From positions 11,956,137 to 12,020,136 of the forward strand of contig NC_135172.1 in the NCBI RefSeq assembly GCF_041146795.1: a DNA stretch of 64,000 bases, given 5' to 3'. The notes under the pieces were generated by a model. The model saw only the letters and a list, made by a program, of their open reading frames with translations, did no database searches and was not told the origin of the DNA. The position numbers were made by a program, and so were the translations under genes. The DNA comes from Maylandia zebra (Eukaryota; Chordata; Actinopteri; Cichliformes; Cichlidae). This document shows, piece by piece, positions 44,247 to 53,314 of the stretch; the stretch's first letter is position 1, and the number at the start of each line of letters is the position of its first letter.

Positions 44247-44580
44247 ATCCAGAGCACAGTCAGGGACTGGAAGGAGAGAGTATATTTCCCCCATATGGAC
44301 TTCTCTCTTCATTGGCTCCCAATTAAATCCCAAATAAAAATCCAAATACTTGCCCTCACACACACAAGGTCTTGAATAATCACCCCCAATTTTGTCTACA
44401 AGATCTCACAGTGCCATATCATCCCAACAGAGTGCTTTGCTCTCAGACTGCTGTCTTCCGAGGGGATTTAAAAGTACAATGGAAGGCAGAGCCATCACTT
44501 TTCAGGCCCCTCTCTGTGGAACCAGCTCCCACTTTGTATTCGGGACACAGACACTTGCTCTCATTTTTTAATTAAGCGTG
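44190..44580 (+). mobile_element. L2-type LINE fragment
   Basis: Broken frames give SLHWLPIKSQIKIQILAL and LQDLTVPYHPNRVLCSQTAV, an L2-like C-terminus. Several frame changes show decay. Confidence 0.6.
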
Positions 44581-44954
44581 AAACCTTTTTGCCAAAGTCC
44601 AATAACTTGAGAGAGGAGCCAAAGACGTCCTCGTCCCAGATTCGTCCCAAGACAGATTCACACCTATTCGCACCTTGTCTGCTGTGACCTGAAGAACTCG
44701 CGTGACCATTGCGACTCTCAAGGTGCTAAAAATCACACAAGAGTTTAAATGCGTGAGAGGCCACACTTGAGTAGCAAAGAAGCTTAGCTGATGAGATTAA
44801 ATGTGCAGTTGCATGAGAGCACTAGTCTTTTTAGTGATCCACCTTTTGACCAGTTTAGAACCTGACAAGCGAGTAATCCCAATGCCCACCTTGTTAATTG
44901 TCCTGAAAGCTTCATAAGCCGGACAATGAATCAGTGATGTTGCAGTTTTTCACA

Positions 44955-45026
44955 GCGATGGTGGTATAGTGGCGAGCATAGCTGCCTTCCAAGCAGTTGA
45001 CCCGGGTTCGACTCCCGGCCATCGCA
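44955..45026 (+). tRNA. tRNA-Gly (TCC)
   Basis: The 72-base cloverleaf has acceptor arms GCGATGG and CCATCGC with discriminator A, an A box TGGTATAGTGG, anticodon TCC at 44988-44990 in the loop CTTCCAA, and a B box GGTTCGACTCC. It matches the standard vertebrate glycine tRNA except for compensated acceptor changes. No intron. CCA is not encoded, as expected in eukaryotes. Confidence 0.95.
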
Positions 45027-45601
45027 GTTGCTTCTCGCAGTGCTGTTCAAGCATGTGGGCTGCGTACTGTTTTACACTAAAAACGTTCTCCGCTCTTTCT
45101 GCAAAGGCTTACAATGTCAGGCCAGGTGCATTCTTCATCGGCCTCGCTGCTACCGTTTGCTGTGGAAAGACACTGTTCACACAGGCTTTGAGTTCTCATC
45201 ACTTCATACCTATACCTTCTTACATGACACTGGGATTGGACACGCTACTTCTTCATAAAGACACCCAGTCCCACTTTAAATATTGTGCTGAATGTTTGGA
45301 ATGAAGATAACATTTTACTAACCATGTACTGATCAGCTCTTTGCGGTGGCAAAATCATCAGCTGTGTGTGTTACTGTTCATGCAAACAAGCAAGCTAATG
45401 TCAGCCAGCTAGCTTCAACCGCAGCTGTGCTGCACCAATCTCACGGAACTGCAAAACCACAAGCTTTCTCACCAAAGTCATGCAGCTACCGCATTTACAA
45501 TCCAGCGTGGCCGTTGTTGTGCACATCCTACTTGAAAGACGTGTGGCGTAGGACTTGGAAGACGTATGTCTTTCAAGTATGTAGCTCCAAAACCAAATGT
45601 G
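45027..45601. other. Region between the two tRNA genes
   Basis: No exon recognised. An imperfect hairpin with arms TACTTGAAAGAC (45529) and GTCTTTCAAGTA (45569) lies just before the serine tRNA. Confidence 0.4.
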
Positions 45602-45683
45602 GTTGTTGTGGCCGAGCGGTCAAGGCGATGGACTCGAAATCCATTGGGGTCTCCCCGCACAGGTTCGAATCCTGTCGACAACG
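45602..45683 (+). tRNA. tRNA-Ser (CGA)
   Basis: The 82-base class II tRNA has acceptor arms GTTGTTG and CGACAAC with one G-U pair, discriminator G, anticodon CGA at 45635-45637, a long variable arm (GGGGTCTCCCC region) and a B box GGTTCGAATCC. No intron. Confidence 0.95.
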
Positions 45684-46184
45684 GTCAGCTGTTTTGCGGC
45701 AGTCCAGACGTTGATTTGAGAAGAAGCCACGGCATGGAGATCACCTGAGAAGGTGCCAGGAGAAAGAGCCAGGCCTTTGCTTGTGAAAATAGAGCACGCA
45801 GAAGCAATGGACCCAGCTATGTCCTGACAAAATTAGGCACATATTCAGTAAACATGGCATCCTTCAATTGCTCTCTTAGGCACCCCAGACGTGTAGTCAT
45901 CCAGGATCCTGTCTGAGTACTGCCAATGACTGATGCGTCTGACAAATGCTGATTGCTTTGCAAGAGGATCGGGATTGGAGGGACAGCGGATTTCACCGGG
46001 AATGGGACAACAGCAGAAATAGCTTCAAACATCAAACATTACTGCATGAAAAGCACAAAGAGTGGACACATTTCATTGTTTGGAGCACTGCTTTTCACTT
46101 CAGCTCTTTGCATGTAAAAACTTTGCTCTTCTCCACAGCTGGCTGACGGACACGCAAAAGTGCAAGCAAGAGTGGCCACAGACC
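45684..46184. other. No recognised feature
   Basis: Non-coding sequence between tRNA-Ser and the second copy of the 150-bp direct repeat. Confidence 0.35.
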
Positions 46185-46334
46185 CACTATGCCGGCCTTT
46201 GTACACTCTCTCCATCTAATGATAGAGAGGAAGGATACATTCACTACTTCTAGCCTCCACTATTCAAATTCAGTATTTTCACAGCGTCCTAAAAGCTTCC
46301 TGAAAAGCCTTTACACTATTTTCCAAAACGCTGC
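46185..46334 (+). repeat. 150-bp direct repeat, copy 2
   Basis: Counterpart of 44097-44246. It ends at 46334, right before the fossil Ty3 element begins. Confidence 0.85.
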
Positions 46335-46344
46335 TGTGCTGCCC

Positions 46345-49064
46345 CTTTAATCCTCCTCAGTTCCCTCAGTTTGAGATCCTTCCTGGGCTTGGTGTCATGG
46401 TACTCCAAGTTTTGCCAAACTTTGCAACTGTTGTAGCCCCTATGTGTGGCTGTGCTAACGACAAGAACACTTTCACATGGACTTCAGGTGCACAAGCGAG
46501 CTTTGAAGAAGTAAAAAAACTCCTGGTGAATAGTCCTGCACTGGCACTGTTTGACCCTGCCTTGCGTGTTGTGATCTCTACTGATGCAAGTGACTATGGG
46601 CTTGGTGCTGTATTTGCTCAAGTGCAACCTGATGGCACAGAAAAACCTGTGGCGTTTGCTTACCGCACACTGTCTGCAACAGATCAAAAGTACTCAACTG
46701 TTGAAAAAGAAGCTTATGCTTGTGTGTGGGCTGCAGAGAAATGGAGAACGTATTTGTGGGGCCGACGTTTCACTCTACGGACAGACCACCAAGCTCTGAC
46801 AACGCTGCTGAGCACCAAAGGGTTTAATAGGGCTGGCATGCGCATCGCCCGCTGGTCTGCCCGCCTCCTGTGTTTTGACTATGATGTTATTTGCCGCCCA
46901 GGTTCTCAGAACTATACAGCTGACTGTCTCTCTCGCCTGCCCCTGCCCGTTTCTTCCCATTCCACATCAGATTCAGATCATGAAATGGTAGCCCAAGTTT
47001 CTGCTGCCATGTCCTCACTTCCAGTTGCGGGCTTTGACTCTGCCTGTTCAACTTGCCCTGAACTGGTTGCTTTGCGTTCACAAATACAAAGTGGCTGGCC
47101 TGCCTCAATCAAAGCACTTGATGTCACGCTTGCACCTTACTACAAAATCCGTAATGAACTCTCAACCCTAAGTGATTATGTTCTCAGAGGCTCAAGGCTC
47201 ATTGCACCACTTTCAGTGAGACCTAAACTGATTGCACTGGCACATGAAAGTCACCATTGTGCGCACAAAACAAAGATTAAGAGATCTCTACTGGTGGCCA
47301 AAAATGGACTCACAAGTTCAGTCTGCCATAACCTCATGCCTCCTTTGCCAGTCCAATGACAAAACTGCACATACTAATCCTGCTCCTCTCCAACCCGTCC
47401 CACTGCCTGATGGACCGTGGAAAAAACTTGGTCTTGACATTGTTGGGCCTTTTGATACTGCAATACCTGCTTGTAGATACGTCATAACATTGACTGACTA
47501 CTACTCCAAATGGCCTGAGCTTGCCTTTTCACCTTATGCTACTACTGATGATGTCATTCAGTTCCTCTCATCTGTCTTTAGTCGTCATGGCAACCCAGAG
47601 AACATCATAACTGACAATGGTGCACAGTTCACCTCTGTAATGTTCACCTCATTCCTCCAGAATAGAGGCATCTCCCACAGCAGAACATCTGTCTACTACC
47701 CAGCTGCAAACGGAGCAATCGAACGGTTTCATCGTGCCCTCCGCACCTGTATCCAGACATCAATCCAGCAGTCGAAACCATGGAAGGCGACTGTGCTGGA
47801 TTGGCTTCAAGTTTACTGTGCAACACCGCATGCAACTACTTCCCTCTACTTCCCTCTCCCTAAGAACTCCTGTGTGGCAGGAAGATGCGTACTATACTGG
47901 ATGTCCTCCCTTTGCCTCCTGCTGTGTCTCCACTGGATACGTTGCACATCACTCAGTTCAGAAATATCAGTTGAAAATGCAACGTTACACTGATGGTAGG
48001 CGTCACGCACGGAAACCTTCTTTTCTACCAGGAGAGAGTGTGAGGATAAGGAAACCCCACCATGTTCCCAAAGGACATCCCAGATTTACCCCTCCTGTAA
48101 CAGTAACAAAAGCCAAAGGCTTGAATGCCTTCTTGCTGAGTGATGGAAAGAGTTGGAATGCCACTCATCTAGCACGCTGTCGCCCAGTGACTGAAAAGAA
48201 CGCTGACACTGTGTAAAAGTAAGTAAAGTGAGCTTGTTAGTCCCCATAGGGAAATAATTCCTCTGCATTTAACCCATTCACCCAGTGAAGCAGTGGGCAG
48301 CCACCAGTGCAGCGCCTGGGGAGCAGTGTGTAGGGACGGTACCTTGCTCAGGGGTACCTCAGGGTAGCCGTTCAGTGGAGTCGAACCCCCGACCTTCCGA
48401 TCATGGGGCCACCACTCTACCTACTGAGCTGCTAGGCTGCACCACACTCAGACTGGCTCACCTACTGCCAGAAGACTGCCACGCGTCAAGTACAAGCCTC
48501 GCTGGCACAAAGACTATATTGTAGCATAATAGGTTGCTTGAAAAAGAACATTAGAGAAATGTTATTACTTGTTCTATCTTGAGTTTAAAAAGAACTGATT
48601 TTCTGCCACCAATGCACTAAGAAAAAATTGTCATGGAAAAACTGGAATAATAATTTCTTTTCATTTTACGTAGGAGTGCAATATAGTTTCAGGCTTATTA
48701 AACTTTGCTAGTTGTAGTATTCTGATGGTATAACTATTGCGACATTTAAGTTCACAAGTGTATGTGTGACTTGCTAAACAGTGAATTACTTTATTTCTGT
48801 ACTACGCTATTTGGTGAACTCTTTTCATAAAGAGAGAGGAGATGTTGTCCTGTAATGATCGTACCATATTGCACCACTAGAGGGTGGTGTCGTGAAATAA
48901 GAGTAAAGTGGAGTTGGAAAAGTTTTAGAGTTAGAGTATAGTTAGATGGCTAACTGATAACTTGTTGTGTCTCCCTGTTACCTCTACGATGTAAAGTCTG
49001 TGCTGAATTCATTAAAGAGCACTGTTCCTTTATGAGGACTGGTTTATTACCGGCCGCTACTACA
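46345..49064 (+). mobile_element. Fossil Ty3-type LTR retrotransposon, 3' part
   Basis: This holds the end of a reverse transcriptase region, an RNase H (VVISTDASDYGLGAVFAQV), an integrase (LDIVGPFDTAIP, ITDNGAQFTS, NGAIERFHR) and a 3' LTR of about 222 bases (48843-49064, TGTTG...TACA) preceded by the purine tract AAAGAGAGAGGAGA. The 5' LTR, gag, protease and most RT are missing. A SINE-like repeat is inserted near its end. It is broken, with a few disruptions and a large truncation, and clearly older than the element at 18.4-27.9 kb. Confidence 0.85.
48219..48440. repeat. SINE-like insertion in the fossil Ty3 element
   Basis: The segment TTTAACCCATTCACCC through GCAGTGGGCAGCCACC and GGGGAGCAGTGTG to CTACTGAGCTGCTAGGCTGC is a familiar dispersed fish repeat. 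It interrupts the retroelement, whose sequence resumes after it. Family not determined. Confidence 0.55.
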
Positions 49065-49236
49065 CTGTTCTTTAAGGATGTCTGCATTTCACACAACTGT
49101 CTAATAGGATAAAATAATTGACATTGTATACCCAAAGGTCAAGTCTGGATAAACGTGTATATGATCTCCAACTTGAGTGCAAAGCCAAGGCATATAATTG
49201 TGGTGTGTTGCTCTAATTTGTTTCCTCTCTGTGCAG
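49065..49236. other. Short flank
   Basis: Contains only the polypyrimidine tract and GTGCAG acceptor for the following exon. Confidence 0.4.
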
Positions 49237-50510
49237 GGGGATGACTGAAGGGATCACCTTGCTAATCCTTGCTGTCCAAACTGGCCTCATTGAGCTGCAG
49301 GTCATCCACAGAGCCTTCCTCCTCTCTATCATCCTCTTTATTGTTGTTGCTTCCATCCTGCAGTCCATGCTGGAGATAGCTGAGTCCTAGCCCTGGGAGC
49401 ATGTAGAGGCAATTAAGATAATATACCAAAGACTTTTTTCATGTGTTTATTTTTAAGAAAACTCTGTGTCCCACTGTTTGTTTTATTTTTTACTGATCAT
49501 AAACAACTATTAATAACTATGGGCAGTTAGTTAATTATCACAGAATTCATTATCTATGGTCATCAGTACAACTCATGCTAACATCATAAGTTAAGTAATA
49601 CTACGGTGTACTGTCCTTCTTTCTTCATTCTTAAACAGGCAGTTTGTCTTTTTGACATCAATAAATGTAATCTGACTGAATGTGTGTTTGCAAAGCCTGT
49701 TATCAACCTGACTGCTTTCTCATACGCTGGTTTTGCTGCCCGTCCCGTAGGAGTTTGTGGAAGCACTTCCGTGCAGTTTCTCTCTGTCCCTTCCTGCTGA
49801 TCTTTCCAGCGTACATGGCTTTTATGATCTGCCAGTTCTTCCACACGGACTTCTGGCTTCTCATCATCATCTCCTCCTCAATCCTCACCTCTCTCCAGGT
49901 AACACACAACCGCATCGCAGTGTGCAAAAACATTAAATTAAATAGTTTAAACTTGCTCTACCCAAACAGTTCAGGCCAATAATAATTAAACATGTATATT
50001 TGCTTGTTTTTTAATTCCATAATAACTCTGAAACACTCTACCGCCAGGTGCTTGGCACTCTGTTGACCTGTTGTTCTCTTCATGGTGGAGGAGTTTCATA
50101 AAGCTCCAGTGGAGAACATGGATGAAGTCATATATTGTGTAAATGGGACCTACAGATTGCTGGAGTTTCTGGTATGTGTCACACACACGTACAGCAACTC
50201 TTTGCTAAGTTCTGACTGTAAACCAACACTGTCATGTAATGCATCAGCACTGTCTCTGCCTCACTGTCAGTGATTTGTTACCTCACCAGGTTGCGGTGTG
50301 CTGTGGTGCATCAGAGAGTGTATTTGGCGAGTGGAGTATGATGGGAAGCACCATCATCTTGGTCCACTCATACTATAACGTCTGGCTCAGAGCCGAGCTG
50401 GGCTGGCAGAGCTTCCTGCTCAGGAGAGATGCTGTAAACAAGATAAAAAGCCTCCCCACAGCTAGCAATACACAGCTGGAGCAGTATAACGACATCTGTG
50501 CTATACCTTG
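49237..50510 (+). pseudogene. rnf145: RNF145-like (TRC8 family) multi-span E3 ligase fragment, broken
   Basis: Exons at about 49237-49389, 49751-49898, 50048-50171 and 50290-50510 encode GMTEGITLLILAVQTGLIEL, SLWKHFRAVSLCPFLLIFP, VEEFHKAPVENMDEVIYCVN and GWQSFLLRRDAVNKIKSLP. They follow the hydrophobic sterol-sensing membrane region of RNF145, an ER ubiquitin ligase linked to cholesterol control. Defects are visible. After SMLEIA the first exon loses frame and meets a stop. In the third exon one extra base separates TCCSL from MVEEFHKAP. The fourth exon is shortened near VAVCCGASES, and after NDICAI the RING finger is absent. This is a non-processed pseudogene fragment with introns and splice sites still visible. 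Confidence 0.72.
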
Positions 50511-50576
50511 TGTGTCACCTCTGACACCAAGAACTGCAGCAAGCGTTTGGTGCTAGAGGTCACATTTTGAGTTTGT

Positions 50577-50812
50577 GAAGATATTTAAGGTAGACACACG
50601 TAATTAGCGGCAGCTGTGTTGTTGATCGGGAGGAAGCAAACAGTTTGTGACCGCTGCGCTGCTGTTAAATCCTAGAAATAAAGAATCTGAAGGACAAGAT
50701 GAGTAAGGCTGGAGTTATTGGACTGTATCAAGTTTAATAAATTCATGCATACCAGTGACATTGCGTCACCCCTGCCAACGAACACCCCAGTGGTTTCAAG
50801 CCTGGGCTTAGC
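50577..50812 (+). repeat. Dispersed 230-bp repeat, copy 2
   Basis: Similar to 40349-40571 (shared TTTGTGACCGCTGCGCT, GCTGGAGTTATTGGACTGT and AATTCATGCATACCAG). Same orientation, 10.2 kb apart. Confidence 0.55.
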
Positions 50813-50905
50813 CTCTACAGGAGAGGTTTCAGCCATGTGTGTCCATCACAAGCCCACCACCATGATCTCAGGCCTTGAGGCAACAATCATGAAAACTAAT
50901 CTTAA

Positions 50906-51025
50906 CTGAGAGTGTTGGATGTCCTCATTGTTGCAGAGCACATGGACAGCATACTCACCTGGTTCTGTGGGCCAGCAGCACATGTCACACCATCCATCAC
51001 CCTTGTCATCACATTCAATCTTGGT
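50906..51025 (-). pseudogene. Single filamin repeat exon fragment
   Basis: The minus strand reads [16 protein letters not shown] followed by [19 protein letters not shown], matching an immunoglobulin-like repeat in the middle of filamins (FLNA, FLNB, FLNC), which cross-link actin. A TCTCAG acceptor precedes it. It lasts 40 codons, then the homology ends before the usual SPFMA motif. No other filamin exon is nearby. The paralogue cannot be fixed from this length. Confidence 0.75.
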
Positions 51026-51421
51026 CTGAGAGAAACCTGAAGACAGAAACGTTCAATGATAAAAACACACAGTGGAATAAAATTGTGAGAAGTCATCAGT
51101 TGATGCAGTTTAAGGACACTTGTTGTTCTGTGCAGTCTCACCTGGAGCTTGCGCTTCTAGTTCATGCCATCATCACCAAAGATTCTTCAATTAATAGTTT
51201 AAAGATGTCCATGAATGCACTGCTAACTGCTCTTCACCCTGATAAAAATCAACATGCATTTAGAATAAGAAACACTTTTACAAAACCAAAAGCTTCACTG
51301 TACTTAGTGATTTATATGTCTAAGAAACAGGTTCAGTTTGTAACTGAGAGAGCGGCTCAGTGGTGCTGAATTATATTTCCAATAGAAACACAATTTCATA
51401 TGTTGTAGTAACAACACACTG

Positions 51422-51435
51422 CCACAAGATGGCAG
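51422..51435 (+). promoter_or_regulatory. CTCF-like motif
   Basis: CCACAAGATGGCAG differs at one position from CCASYAGRKGGCRS. Motif match only. Confidence 0.3.
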
Positions 51436-51782
51436 CCTAGGCCTACTTTACCATGCTGTTCCAGTCAAAAAGAAAAAGTGACAGAGCCTTGAAAGAGTGA
51501 CAGAGACACTTTTTATGAACTCATCTGTAATGTGTCACCTTTTCTGTAGAATGAAGAAGTGCTTCCCTTCTTTTAAAGTAAATACAGGCTTACAAAGATC
51601 CTCTAAACAAAAAATCCTCGCCTGCAGAGAGCAAATTCTCTTAAATAAATGGGGGTAAGCGTAAGCTGAAGCCATCTGATGTTTATGTTCATGAATATAA
51701 CACACTGAAACATTTTGTCTTTGTTTTTATTGTTTATTAAAATACTTTTAAATGTCTAGTTTTAGTTTAAGAACCATCTAGT

Positions 51783-51796
51783 CCAGCAGGTGGCGG
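51783..51796 (+). promoter_or_regulatory. CTCF-like motif near zinc-finger promoter
   Basis: CCAGCAGGTGGCGG is a full match to CCASYAGRKGGCRS and lies about 60 bases before the presumed 5' exon of the zinc-finger gene. Confidence 0.4.
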
Positions 51797-51839
51797 TAAT
51801 GCACCTTAAAGCTCTAACCGCCAAAGAAAAACCCCAAAG

Positions 51840-51920
51840 AAGAAGAAGCCGCGAAGTTCCCGCTTCATTGCGTTTGTGTTTTAGTTTATTTTTCTTCCTC
51901 ATCTAAAGTGAAGCACTAAG
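51840..51920 (+). other. Presumed 5' untranslated exon of the zinc-finger gene
   Basis: The GC-richer stretch AAGAAGCCGCGAAGTTCCCG leads to a GT donor (AAG then GTAACTTTG) at 51921. There is no transcript evidence; the call rests on position, composition and donor. Confidence 0.35.
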
Positions 51921-53228
51921 GTAACTTTGATCTGAGTTCAGTCAATCTTGAATTTAGCTCCTGAGTGAAGTTTTCTGTTGCTCTCCTCGGTCTCTGTTGT
52001 CAGTTATTTGTGAACCAGTTGAAAGAAAAAGCCTCTACATCAAGTCAAGCTGCTATAAACTAATTTACAAGAAAATATTAACAAATGCTAATGAAACACA
52101 GAGAAGTGTTATTATTAGAAGAAAGCTTTTAAATTAGCTAAGTGTAATCAGAGTTTCTATTATTTTATTAGTCTGTTACTAAGCGCTAGTTAGCATCTCT
52201 GTCACTGTGTGGCACCTGCATAGTTTTTGAATGCAGCATGCTATCCAAGCTAGCTAGCTAACGCCAGCCATCATCAATATAAGGTCACTTCCAGCGCCAA
52301 AAAATCCAAATATGTTGGCGGTAAAAGTGCTATAATGAAATCAATTTAAAAGAAAGGTAAAAAATAAATGTATTCCAGACTAAAACACAGCTGCCTTTGT
52401 CTTATCAGCAAAGTTGTGTCAGCCCACAGGGCATGTGATTGTAAAAACTGGCCTCACTCTGAGAGGCCTGTTGTTAGAATCATTTCAAAGATAATTTGAT
52501 AAATTCTGATCAGTATTCAGTAAATGAGCCTGATTAACTGTTAGCAAAATAATAATGATAGGCCAGAGATACCAGAGATTCATTTTTAAAACAAATACAG
52601 CCTCGAACCCCAAGAGGGGATCTGTGTTTTAAAAGTACTGCAGAGTTTTTAAAATAGAATAGAATAGTCTTTTATTGTCTTTGTACATATTCAACTAAAT
52701 TGTGGGTGCTCCACACCAACCGTGCATGGAAAACAATATAAATAGTAAGACAGTAAGAATAAATTAGAGGACAGGTTGCAGAATGCTTGAAAGTAGTGCA
52801 ATGGACTTGATATAAGTAGAGAATCGGAGTGTGACTGAGTGATGAGGGTTACTCAGATCATGGCTCAGATTTCTACACCCACTCAGATAGGATAATCTTC
52901 CACGGCACACCTGATCAGTTCTCACGGCACACGTATATATGCCGCGGCACAGTGGTTGGGAAACACTGTACTCGTTTATGCAGGTCCATCGATTGTTCTG
53001 TTTTTGTTCTTTGCCAGGGCTTTTTTTAAAGAGGAATTGCTCTCCTGGTACTGGTGTGCCATACTGCTGAATTTGGTATCGGTGCTCAAACCTTTTGTGT
53101 ATGTTTTAAACAAGTTGCTCACCCAGGGAAGCTAAAATTTGTTGTTTGTGCTCTCAGATGAACATATGAGACACTTTGACTCTTCAGTGCAGTGTGGAGC
53201 CTAACAAAGTTCTGTTTTGTGTCCCAGC
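51921..53228. other. First intron of zinc-finger gene
   Basis: This includes a repeat beginning AATAGAATAGAATAGTCTTT at 52654 and, at about 52900-52975, an hAT-type transposon end (GCCGCGGCACAGTGGTTGGG AAACACTG). No exon seen. Confidence 0.4.
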
Positions 53229-53314
53229 TGATCAGCAGGAGGAGAAGAGTCTGACGGAGCAGCAGGGGAACATTTACGCTACTTGGACTCAGCTCAGCCA
53301 CTGCAGAGAAAACA

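Larger units (their letters stand above)
51026..51839. other. Intergenic stretch
   Basis: No exon recognised. Two CTCF-like motifs are present (51422, 51783), the second just upstream of the zinc-finger gene's presumed first exon. Confidence 0.35.
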
